NCBI GenBank assembly: GCA_022661535.1
Contig: JAKULF010000009.1
Coordinates: forward strand, 2,294,001-2,358,000
Direction of reading: 5' to 3'
Origin: Eutypa lata
Taxonomy: Eukaryota > Ascomycota > Sordariomycetes > Xylariales > Diatrypaceae
Length of the DNA: 64,000 nucleotides
Shown: positions 1 through 9,658 of the stretch, piece after piece
Layout of the letters: every line of letters begins with the position of its first letter
Position numbering within the stretch: the first letter of the stretch is position 1
The notes under the pieces: generated by a model
Told to the model about the DNA's origin: nothing
Database searches by the model: none
The model's input: only the letters and a program-made list of their open reading frames with translations
Translations under genes and position numbers: made by a program

Positions 1-1038
1 AGCTAATCATGGTATTATAGTGCTCCTCAATAACTACTTTGGGCGCCAATTTAGTTCTCTGAACGATATCGCTATCAATCCCCGCAACAATGACATTTAT
101 TTCACCGACACTTTATATGGTAAGTCTCCTCAATTTTTTGTTGTTGTTATATCGGCCATTTCGTTGAAAGTTTATCGGTGGCGAATCTGGAAGGTGTGAC
201 CCCCTGTTAAAGGGGCGTCACTACGTATCACTATTCATATGAATGCAGGGTGTTTTGTTTCCCCCTGAAGTGGCTTCCTCTATAATATTGGACTATGATA
301 TGAATAAAACTAATATCGAGGATTTAGGGTACTTACAGGACTTTCGACCAGCGCCGGGGTTGAGAAACCAGGTTTACCGACTCAATGATGAAACCGGTGC
401 TGTTACTGTGGCCGCTGATGGTTTCACCCTCCCTAATGGTAGGTTAGATTAAGTGACATTGATAAGTGCTGCTGTTAATATAGCATTTCTATGCAGGCGT
501 TACATTTTCTCCAGACGCTAAGCATGCTTACGTTGCGGACACGGGTGCGAATTGGGGCTTCTGGGGTTGGAATCAGTCCTATCCATCAAGCATGTAAGTC
601 TTCATCGGCTGATGACACTCGTTACACCATTATTGATTAAAGAATAGTTATCGCTTTGACGTACAAGAAGACGGAACCTGGGAGAATCGCAAGGTTTTCG
701 CCTACGTCGACTCCGGAGTGCCAGACGGTAATTTCTTCCTTCTTCTCCTCATCCCTCTTCTGCCCGTTTCTCCCTGAGCTTTTCACGACAATTTGAATCT
801 AACTAATAACCATATCGCAGGCGTCCATTGCGACTCGAACGGCAACTTGTACGCAGGCTGCGGCGATGGCATTCAGGTTTGGAACCCGTCTGGAAAACTG
901 ATCGGCAAGATCTACCTTGGGGAGGTGTCTGCGAACTTCAACTTCGCGGGCGATGGCCGAATGGTTATCTGCGCCGAGACAAAACTCTACTACGTGACGC
1001 TAGCAGCATCGGGTGCTGCCTACATAACTGATGTCTAG
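1..1038 (+). CDS. SMP-30/gluconolactonase-type lactonohydrolase, 5'-partial
   Basis: The gene enters from the left edge, so the N-terminus is missing. Exons read <1..119, 328..438, 497..593, 648..727 and 821..1038; all joins keep frame. The first bases translate ANHGIIVLLNNYFG, followed by SSLNDIAINPRNNDIYFTDT, the metal-site strand of the six-bladed beta-propeller (SMP-30/LRE family). Later exons give GYLQDFRPAPG, YVADTGANWGFWGWNQ and SGVPDGVHCDSNGNLYAG, and the C-terminus is LYYVTLAASG. Fungal members hydrolyse aldonate or pantoyl lactones with a bound Ca/Zn ion; the substrate here cannot be told. Introns are 208, 58, 54 and 93 bp, each starting with GTAAGT, GTAGGT or GTAATT. The gene converges on the dehydrogenase gene, with about 115 bp between stops. 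Family assignment is firm, enzymatic detail inferred. Confidence 0.88.
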
Positions 1039-1153
1039 CCTCTAGTCCTAGGATAGATTTATCACGAAAATAACTGTAGTTGATTACACTCTATTAAACA
1101 TCGTTTACGCATGTAGCTAGCTAATACTAATACCACCTATATATAAGGCTCTC

Positions 1154-2134
1154 TCATGATGACTTCTTCAAAGACTCCACATACTCGCGGACCAAGTCCT
1201 CCGGACTCTCATCCTTGATCAACCCCAGCTTCAACGGCGTCGAGGCATCGAAATCCTGGGGCCAGCTCCGCAAGATCCTCTCGAGCTCCGGGTTTGTCAC
1301 CTCCTTCAGGAGCTTCAGCTTGTCCTCGCCGCCATACTTGGCCAGCCCGTCCATGAGCTCCTGGACCGAGGCCGCCACGCCCGGGAAATTGATGTGGCGG
1401 ACGTGCCTCGGCAGCTTGTCGCTGTCCATGTGCAGCACGCGGACGAGGTTCTCCTGCACGGCGCGCGGCGACGTCAGGAAGGACCGGAACGAGCGGTCCC
1501 GGAGCGGGATCACGCACTCCTCGCCCTTCATCGGCTCGCGGATCATGCCCGACAGGAACGACGACGCCGCGTTGGTCGGCTTGCCCGGCCGCACCGTGAT
1601 CGTCGGGAACCGCAGGCAGAACGCGTCGATGTAGCCCTTCCGGTGCATGTCGTTGATGAAGACCTCCGTGAGCAGCTTGTGCGCCCCGTACGTGCCCTCC
1701 GGCGTCGGCGTCACGGCGTCCGTGATGACGGCGGGGAGCGGCTGCCCGTAGACGGCCTGCGAGCTGGCGTAGATGACGCGCACCCCCGGGTTTGTGTCCC
1801 GCAGGGCTAGGAGCAGGCCGCGCACGCTCTCCACGTTCACACGCAGCGAGAGGTCGAAGTTCGCTTCCGACCCGGCGCTCATGATCCCGTGGAAGATGAA
1901 AATCGCGTGCAGCGGTTGGGCGGCCGCTAGTAGAGTCTTGACGAACGCTGCGTCTCCGATGTCCCCCTTCAGGCACGTCGCATTCTCCGGGTGCTTGACG
2001 CCCGCCGGCACGGACGGCTCGACGATGTCCGTTAGTACTAGCCGGTAGCTCGGGTCATTGAGGAGGCGAGATGCTAGTAGCGGGCCTACGAGGCCGCCGG
2101 CACCCGTAATGATGATGTTCTTCTGACCGGACAT
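1154..2134 (-). CDS. NAD(P)-dependent extended SDR, DenD-like (D-erythronate dehydrogenase/epimerase family)
   Basis: Intronless 326-aa protein. It begins MSGQKNIIITGAGGLVG, with the Rossmann GxxGxxG at residues 11-17. The acidic residue D36 after the second strand (LVLTD) suggests NAD preference. The catalytic set is Ser124/125 (YASSQ), Tyr149 and Lys153 (YGAHK). The segment LRFPTITVRPGKPTNAASSF and the C-terminal part are typical of DenD-type oxidoreductases, which oxidise D-erythronate or related sugar acids; nucleotide-sugar epimerases are the nearest alternative. Length is normal for the family. The coding strand is GC-rich compared with the flanks. On the minus strand a TATATAT stretch at about 2180-2187 lies about 50 bp upstream of the ATG and could be the core promoter. 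The function is plausible cytosolic sugar-acid metabolism; a link with the neighbouring lactonohydrolase (lactone to acid to oxidised acid) is only inference. Confidence 0.9.
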   Translation of the reverse strand: MSGQKNIIITGAGGLVGPLLASRLLNDPSYRLVLTDIVEPSVPAGVKHPENATCLKGDIGDAAFVKTLLAAAQPLHAIFIFHGIMSAGSEANFDLSLRVNVESVRGLLLALRDTNPGVRVIYASSQAVYGQPLPAVITDAVTPTPEGTYGAHKLLTEVFINDMHRKGYIDAFCLRFPTITVRPGKPTNAASSFLSGMIREPMKGEECVIPLRDRSFRSFLTSPRAVQENLVRVLHMDSDKLPRHVRHINFPGVAASVQELMDGLAKYGGEDKLKLLKEVTNPELERILRSWPQDFDASTPLKLGLIKDESPEDLVREYVESLKKSS

Positions 2135-3839
2135 CGCGACAAACGGTAAGTGTGTTTAGTTCAGTCCGCGAAAATATGATATATAGTGTGCACGGATCTT
2201 ATCGTGGGGTACAATGGTTATTACTTATCATTCATCTCCTTCTCCCCTTTATACTAAGGGAGTGTAATGCCGATCTACGTAGAACCTCCAGATCTCGGCA
2301 TATTTCCCGTCACGATATCGGCGGCATCGGGGAATGATATGGCGGGGTAAGTGGGACATGCGGAGAAGCATGGCACCCTAGAACAAGACGGTGCGGGGAA
2401 TGCGGAGCTGGGAGTGACTGGAGTGGGTATTTGGGCTCGTGATGGGTTTCTTGTTCCCTCGTCTAGAGGGCACACCGCGACACCGGCGAATTCCTGAGTC
2501 CTAGTAGTTAGTGCTACTAAATGACGACGTGTAAGAACATTAACTCCCGAATGGAATGCGCCGGTGAACGGGTGCTAGAGAGCCAGTATGGTGTTTGTTC
2601 GTCCTATGCTTGCTGTGCTCGTGGATGTGTAGCAATACACAAGCAACAAGACAAATAATACGTGCATACCTACAGTACTAACATATGTAGTGTGTGTTAA
2701 AAAGCTGAATGCTGAGCTACGCTTAGACGGGAATACCGAGATATTCACTTAACAGACCAAAACCCGTTCGGTCATGTGTTACTCCGGAGCTGCGAGTATT
2801 AACTACCTAGCTCTAGGTATGTGCCGAAAGAGTTCTACGGCTCGGGCGCATCACCGTAGCCTGTCTAGCTCACACCTAGTTTCTCTTATGAGAGTATATC
2901 TTGCGCGTTGTAAACTTGTTTTGAGTTTTGAGATCTTGCATGCAGCAGCATATTCTACGTACGCCGACAGGAGCCCCATCTATTTGATGCCAAGCTTGTC
3001 TGAGCTCACTCTTCTTTGTCTTCCTAAGATTATGATGTATCTATGTCCCAGATGAAGCAGCAGGGAAGGCGCCGAAATTTGAAAGTGTAAGACACGAGCA
3101 GATGAGCTCTAAAGATGGAGGCGAATTCAATTGGCGTATGAAATGGTGTGTGTTTCATCGGCATTGGGAGGCGTCGATTATTCTGACCGCCACCACCGCC
3201 TAAGGGCGTGAGTGTTGTAAGCGCTAAAGACAAAACCCTTCACTGGTGAGGCGGGTTCCAGCATCAAATTGTTCTGATTGTACGGAATGTCACAGCATCG
3301 ACGTGCCACTATTCGTCGAAAGCTGGACCTCGCCCACCATTCCCTTTCTCTTATGCTGCAACGTAATTCGTGAGCGTGTCACCCCATCAGCTTCGCTGTA
3401 CCACCACACTTGTAATTCTATGTGTGGCCACACATGGCAACACAATAGTCGGGCGGACGTCTAAAGCCCCCTCCATAACACATCGGAAGCCGATGGCAAA
3501 TAGCAGCGATTTCTATGCGTCACACGCGGAACGTCGATGTACAATTGAAGAAGGCGGCGGAATGTCAATTCTCACTGATAGGGCTGAGCTCTTTTGCGAC
3601 GCCCCGCATGCTCCCAATGTGTGAATCGGGCTGCGACAAGGGAATTCATTCACTCACAGCCTTCTCGCCCCTGAATCTCGTGAGAGTGCGCCTATTGTAG
3701 CTTTTGATGTATATTATTTCTATTTATCAGCTCGATTCTTCAAATCTTATGCTTCCGACTGGTCCGCGACATGACTTTTCCTGCGATGCGATGTTAACTG
3801 AAAGCTAAAAACCCGTCCCGTACCGCTAACCCCCCCACG
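2135..3839. other. intergenic, promoter region, no gene recognised
   Basis: Short open frames only, none with recognisable composition. It holds the upstream region of the SDR gene and that of the RBR ligase gene. Nothing else is supported. Confidence 0.6.
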
Positions 3840-6062
3840 ATGTTCTGGCGACGTTCGCGACACAATCGCTCAGACCACCACTCCCGCCCGTCGCAACCCC
3901 AACGCGATGATCCCCCGGAGTCTCGGCGGCGGGAGGGCCAGCGTCACGACCGGAGGATCGAGATAACCCTGGAGGACCTTGATGCGGAAATATCGGGCAG
4001 ACATGCGAGCAAGATTGGCATTAAGAAGACATCTCAGCTAGGCCATGTCGTTGCCTTCCTGAAAAAGCGGTACGCCAAAGGACACCACCGGATACCCCCC
4101 GATGCGCGGATAGAGTTCTACTGGGACAGGGAGCGGTTAGATGGAGACGAGATTCCTAAGGTGATGAATACATTATCATATAGGGCCTATTGTGAAGGAG
4201 ACAACGGAGCCCTCCGTATTGACTGGAGCGGTTCCACCCTGAGCCTCGCGACTGGCCACAAAGAGCAGGTTGAGTCTGAGGTCCTGAAAGAGGGTACTGT
4301 TAGTAGCATCCGCAAAACCATTTTACGTTTATTGCGGGAGTCGGATACCAAGCTTGCTCACCTCGTAGAAGATCCGCTTCAGATCGAGATATGCGCCGTA
4401 GGAGGCCTGAGGCCGGGTGCATTGCAGGGAAGTAACTGGGTAGCACGCCGCGCAACGGATGCCTGGCTCTGTCGGTATATACGGATACATATAAGATCAC
4501 ACGGTGATTACTTTATCTTGAAGGGGTTTAATGAAGAGTATATCTGGCATCACCCGGAACTCGATCGGCGCGACTGCACCCACGTCCGCTCTCTCAAGCA
4601 ATGGCTGAGACGCGAGGTCCTCTCGGTTGCAGTTACCGGCCTGAACAAAATCCCGGTACAAAACGATGATATCCGACTTCTAAGCCAGGGGAAACTCCTG
4701 CGAGACCGGGCCCGGGTTCGCGTCGGGAGGACTCTCGACTTTAATGTGACACGCACGGTCGAGAACAAGTTCGTCGAAGTCGAAGGGTGGCTTCTCGAGA
4801 TGACGGAGATGTGTTCCGTCTGCAGCGACGATAAGAGGATTTCGGAGATGCCCCGGAAAATCACGGCATCTTGCACACACCCTGTCACCATGTGCAAAGA
4901 GTGTGTAACCCAGTGGATTGCGTCGAGTCTGGATACGGTTGCATGGGATCGCTTAAAATGCCCCGAGTGCCCCGAGTTGCTACGGTTTGAGGATGTTAGA
5001 GCATTTGCTTCACCTGATATATTTGAAAGGCAAGTGTTGTTGAAACTGACGGTTGAAGAGCCTTGTTACATCGCAACGCGTGGGCAAATTTGTGTGCAGT
5101 TTATCAACGGCATGGGTACTTGAAAAAGAAGCAAGCTGACCTAGGACAGGTACGATAATTTAGCCACGAGGGCGGCAATGGGCGGCATCACGGAATTCAA
5201 GTGGTGTCTCAACCCTCGCTGCAATGCTGGCCAGATTTATCCTCGAGGTTGCTCTAAAGCCCAATGCAATGCGTGTAAGCGTAGCATGTGTGTGCATCAT
5301 AATGTACCGTGGCACAAACATGAGACTTGTGAGCAGTACGACCATCGGACCCGTAGGCTGAGAAAGGGTGAGAAGGCTTCCGCGAAGTGGATAAAGGAGA
5401 CAACAAAGCCTTGCCCCCGGTGCGAAAGAGCCGTTCATAAGTACACAGGATGCGATCATATAACATGTAAGTTTCGTCCCGGTGCTACATTCCTCACTCT
5501 TGAGACTAACAAGGGGAATAAAGGCATTTGCGGTCACGAATGGTGTTGGCTCTGCCTGGCACCTCACTACCGAGATGATGACGGGCTGCTGCAGTGCAAG
5601 CATAGGGAAGATTGTCGCTACTTCCATCACCCACCCGATTACGAGGGCGGACGTGCATTCTTGCCCTTCCTCAATTTCGGCGGCCCGCCTCCGTTTCATC
5701 GACATGGGCATCCGCATCCGCATCCGCATCAGCACCAACATCCACATCAGCACCCACACCCGCATCCTCATCCTCATCCTCACCCCCATCCCCATCCACC
5801 GCCTCTGTTTCCGTTCCCTGCCGTTCCACCAGGCATGGATCACCATCCAATACCTCGACCCCATCCTCCTCGTGCCCCCGCCGACCCGTTCCGCTTCGTG
5901 TTCTTGAACGAGATGCTGGGACAGGGCGCGGTCAACCACCATCACCATGTTAACTTCAACGGCAACAATCAGGCGAGAGAAGCACGCCCGGGCCCGTTCA
6001 ACTTTGCTAGAGCTGCGGCAGGCTTTAATATGGAACAGTTCATGCAACGTGCCGGAAGATAA
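3840..6062 (+). CDS. RBR (RING1-IBR-RING2) E3 ubiquitin ligase with His-Pro-rich tail
   Basis: Exons 3840..5029, 5150..5466 and 5524..6062 give 681 aa. Domains in order: a basic N-terminus; a ubiquitin-like stretch near residue 280 (RLLSQGKLLRDRARV); RING1 at about 324-380 (CSVC, then CTHPVTMCKECV, then CPEC); IBR at about 410-455 (WCLNPRCNAGQIYPRG); RING2 at about 483-515 (KPCPRCERAVHKYTGC, then HEWCWLC). Cys498 in YTGCDHITC sits where the catalytic thioester cysteine of Parkin/HHARI RING2 lies. Intron 1 uses a GC donor (AG|GCAAGT) and CTGAC branch point; it is supported because the joined frame restores FERYDNLATRAAMGG, which is otherwise lost. Intron 2 is 57 bp and splits the CDHITC cysteine codon. 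The C-terminal 130 residues are His/Pro-rich. Such enzymes ubiquitinate proteins in the cytosol or nucleus; the target is unknown. Confidence 0.92.
5698..5805 (+). repeat. CATCCN hexanucleotide-type coding repeat (His-Pro/His-Gln tract)
   Basis: Within the last exon of the RBR ligase, codons alternate CAT/CAC with CCN or CAG, encoding about 18 His-Pro or His-Gln dipeptides (residues about 561-597). The array is a hexanucleotide minisatellite that keeps the frame when it expands or contracts. Confidence 0.85.
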
Positions 6063-6666
6063 AAAAATCCTCTTCTTTCTGCTTTTTATTTTGGGTATTA
6101 ATCAGTCTAAGCGTTTCGGTATTGGATGGATGTAGGCGCATATGTCACATATTGACTATTTAACGGTTTACGACGGTCAGCGGGCGATATAGAGTATTTG
6201 TAACATAACTAAGTCTGAGTAGGACGGGTAAAGAAAGATATATTCCGTAGTGATACATTGAGAGCTGATCTAACGTACAGGTACCTCTAGCTTATAATAT
6301 ATGTCGCTTTACCATAGGTTTAGCCAAACTTTATGGTATGACATCTCCTTGAACTACACCTATAGGAAGAAATAGTAATGGAGGGATGAACTACGCAATC
6401 ACACGTATAGTGATGGACTTGGAAGCCAGCAAAATACATGAGACACCAAAATAAAATGAAAAACTGAAAGAAAAACTGAAAACAGAAAAGAAAAATGATT
6501 GGCATGAGCATAGAGCATGGAAACCCTTAAATTTGCAGCATTCTGCGATACCATAATATCATCTCAGGAGCTGTTCTCTGCCTGTGTGGTTAGCACCGTT
6601 CACGCCCAGTACCTTATAAAATGCAAATGTGGGGAAAAAAGCTCAAGCCACCTCCTCGACAGATTG
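6063..6666. other. intergenic spacer between 3' ends of convergent genes
   Basis: AT-rich; no coding signal. Holds the 3' flanks of the RBR ligase (+) and of the 229-aa gene (-). Confidence 0.55.
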
Positions 6667-7477
6667 CTAATGGGTAACATAGACTTTTATAGAGAGGTAA
6701 AACTGGTCATAGTTGGTCAAGTAGGCGACGTCCTGGTCGGAAGGATAAGGAGACCAACAGAACTCGACCATGCCGATGCTGGAACTGCTGGTCGAACTAT
6801 CCTCAGCCAATACTCTCTTGAATGTATTTAGAAAGTGGTTGCTGTATTCTGCTCAGAAGGTTAGTTGTTATGTCCGTAGGTGATCCGACATTTAGCATGT
6901 ATTCCCTTTGGAAGTTATAAGAGACAAGAACACTTAAGAAATAACCTATTAAGTTCGGAATTCACTCACCCATCTGAGCCCAAGCAGGAGTGTCAGGGTA
7001 AAGGGTGATCCAGCGGTTGAAGACCTGCTCACCTTGTGCTTTCAGGACTTCAGAAGCATTAATGAAAGGCTGGCGAGTCTCGGGATTCATAACCTTGTAA
7101 CCGACAAGAAGATTCAAGGTGCTCAGTTTCCCGCCGACTTTCCGGTAGGTCTCTTTCAGAACGTCTCGACGGTTGATTGGAGGGTCGATTTCCAGCTTGG
7201 GAGCGTTGAAGAGAACGTAGGTGCCCGGGACAGCGGCAAAGCTCGTGGCCATTACGCGGTGGTGGTCGATTTTCAGAACTTCTCCATACTTCCAGTAACT
7301 GAATCTCATATTCGGGAATTGAGTTCGCACGAAGCTTTTTTCGTCCTCGAGCTCATCGGTGTCGGCGAACTTCTCGAGGTTCACTCTGAATCGGCGCGGC
7401 ATGTTGAAATTTCTATCTAGTTGAGAGTTCGTAAAGGTACGGACAGCGTGTTTTGCAAGATATGTGTATATCAACAA
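6667..7477 (-). CDS. hypothetical protein, 229 aa, two exons
   Basis: Not recognised. Exon 1 is 7477..6970 and exon 2 is 6848..6667. The open frame of exon 1 runs into a TGA inside GTGAGTGA, a strong 5' splice site (AUGG|GTGAGT). A CTAAC branch point and CAG acceptor lie 121 bp downstream, and the continuation EYSNHFLNTFKRVL...WSPYPSDQDVAYLTN stays open for 60 codons to TAG, so the second exon is convincing. The protein has no obvious signal peptide after MLIYTYLAKHAVRTF; a later Met (MPRRFRVNLEKF) at 7402 is an alternative start. A TATAAAA box on the minus strand (7556-7550) is 73 bp upstream of the first ATG and favours it. The composition is soluble and mixed-charge. Exon-intron structure and promoter look real; function unknown. 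Confidence 0.65.
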
Positions 7478-7549
7478 TAAGACCAGTGAGAAAATACGAT
7501 AGAGTGTGGTGCTAAGGTGAACTTCGATTCTTCTCTATATTGGCCCTCC

Positions 7550-7556
7550 TTTTATA
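7550..7556 (-). promoter_or_regulatory. TATA box of the 229-aa gene
   Basis: Reads CTATAAAAGG on the minus strand, 73 bp before the proposed ATG. The same sequence and spacing recur before the small cysteine-rich gene at 20.1-20.4 kb. Confidence 0.55.
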
Positions 7557-8367
7557 GAAAAAAAAGCTGTGGAAATTCGTCCGGCTTCAACAGTGATTCC
7601 CGAGAACCATTCGGGCCATGATCTTGTAAATGCGTATGTGATAGACATCGATGATTTGATGCTTACGTATGTAAACCATGTTTGCTATTCAGTCTTGGCT
7701 TATTTAGGGACGCATGTTGATGAGCATTCCGGATGACCTAGACTACTTATACTAGCGATAAGGGCCATACAAATGGACCTCCTATGAATAATCTCTTTCT
7801 CTGGGTTGTGGGCCAAGATCAAGTCGGGAAATAGTGTGATTTCTTACGCAAGTAAAATGGGGGTATCAATGCATTCTTGTAGCACTGCTTGATATTAGTG
7901 GCCTCTCTGGTCTTGTACCACGTTAGGAACTATTAGTAGCGTACGGAATTATAACGTAGTTACTAAGATACTAGAGATTAACTTATAATGGACAGAAACT
8001 ATGATATTCAGCATCTTGGATTATATGTCATGATGACAGCACTATGGCAGGTCTACTATGAGCCGTTGAAGCCATGAACTCATTGATACTGATGGTTGAA
8101 AGGCAAACAGTGCGGGGTGTACGATGCGAACTTGTTCACGACTATGTAACTCCGGGAGTATACCTAATGAATCGACGTATATTAAGATTTACAACAGTTC
8201 GACGCCCAATTTTGATTGAAAGAGGCGAGCAAGGTTTCTGTCGCTAATAAGGAGCCGTGGGGGGGTATATATTAACACGATAGGGGGTAACAAAGTAAAT
8301 GATTCGTAAATACTACATGGTATTAACCCGAGGTCTTCACATTATCTTTGATATTTAGCTATATATC
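7557..8367. other. intergenic, AT-rich, nothing recognised
   Basis: Stop-dense in all frames that were read; no RNA gene or repeat seen. Confidence 0.5.
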
Positions 8368-8894
8368 TCAAGGGATGATTTCCCACTTCTCTAGCCATCC
8401 ATGTGTTAACAACGATATCATCTCCCCATCCGCCCGCAGCAAAGGGACCTTATACCGCACGGAGATCCACCGTAGCACCGCCTGAACGACAGCAAATACG
8501 ACATAATTGATGGTAGCCTATCCAGCTAGCATGTACCATGATATGAAAGAGATCTCACAGAATTCACATGAGCCAGAGCTAGCAAAGACCTATGACGACG
8601 GCCTGTGTGGTCAAGCCACGGACGCTCAAGGCCTCCGGGCCAGAGTGGGGCCGTATCCCGGGAACTGGGCTATGACCACAATGATGGCCATAACTGGGTT
8701 CACGAGCATGGTGTGCACCCCGTGAAAGATCACTAAAAACCGCCAAAGGTCATATATTTGGGACTTGTGCTTCCCGGTGATGGTAAGGTGGAGTCGACAA
8801 TGGCGGTTGCCACCGAGCCGAGGATGCATAGGAAGTAGATTGTGGCTGTGGTACTCTTGATATCCCGGCGTTCTAGTGTTTTATAGAGGCACAT
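8368..8894 (-). pseudogene. decayed multi-spanning membrane protein gene
   Basis: On the minus strand hydrophobic segments appear one after another in shifting frames. First comes MCLYKTLERRDIKS with TATIYFLCILGSVATAI (8894 to about 8760). Next is FLVIFHGVHTMLVNPVMAII (about 8745-8640), then GPEALSVRGLTTQAVV (about 8640-8590). After a stop-ridden patch comes NYVVFAVVQAVLRWISVRY, running to a TGA at 8368. Each piece looks like real transmembrane sequence, and they line up as one four-helix protein broken by at least three frameshifts and several stops. No consensus splice sites remove the breaks. The family was not identified. Ongoing decay of a dispensable gene is the simplest reading; undetected introns are the alternative. 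Confidence 0.55.
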
Positions 8895-9658
8895 CCCGAA
8901 TCTTCAATGGTCTTTAGAATTATAGGTAAATAAAGGGGCTATGCGCTGACGGAGTACCGACAGAGCTAGGCAGCAGTGAACTGCGCCAAATTAAGGCAAT
9001 CGCATATCGTTGGCGGCGGGAATTGCTCGGAGGCTACGGTTAAGTTGAAGAGAATATAATATGGCGCGATTCCCTTGCCATCTCCGCGCGAGAGAATGTA
9101 GTGATATTGCGGGATGAAGGATGCAGTGCTCGCGTTAAGTAGAAGGCTGTTTACTTGTCAGTATGGGCCTTGACCTGGATTGGCTGGTGGCCTTTCAACA
9201 GGCTGGACTGTGTTTGTGAGGGCGGATCCCAGTAGGCAAAGAGAACACCACTGATATTAGTCACTAGCAACTGCTAATTTATTCTTCATATCTCATAGAG
9301 TATGCTTTATAGTAATTGTTAGTCAATGTAGATAGGGCGTTCTGTTCGAGGTCAAAACATAGGTAGTGAGTGTGAATCTCTCGTTACTTGATCCTTGGCT
9401 GCGCCGCACAGCCTACGGAATTCGCCTGCGTGTATTGCCCAGGCCTAACATATAATCATTCAATTACTATGAACACATTCGGGGGGTTTATGAATGGCTA
9501 TAGATCTCGTCAATTTAGTTTTGATCTAATTACCTATACCCGCCCCTATTTCTATTCGATAGGACCACGACGACACTGAACATGTCTCCTAAGATTTCCA
9601 TTCTTCCCATATCATTAGTTCCCCGTATTTTTCATTCCTCCCTCTACCGTGAAGAGGC
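8895..9658. other. intergenic, upstream of decayed gene and 3' of NLR gene
   Basis: No coding frame of believable composition. Contains the likely old promoter of the pseudogene and the 3' flank of the NLR gene. Confidence 0.5.

Noticed and set aside
1209..1976. 255-codon open frame on the minus strand inside the SDR gene
   Set aside because: Shadow frame in GC-rich coding DNA, Arg/Pro/His-rich without any motif; the overlapping 326-aa frame is a clear SDR.
5160..6047. 295-codon minus-strand frame with Met/Arg repeats opposite the RBR ligase
   Set aside because: It is the complement of the His-Pro minisatellite; composition is an artefact of the repeat.
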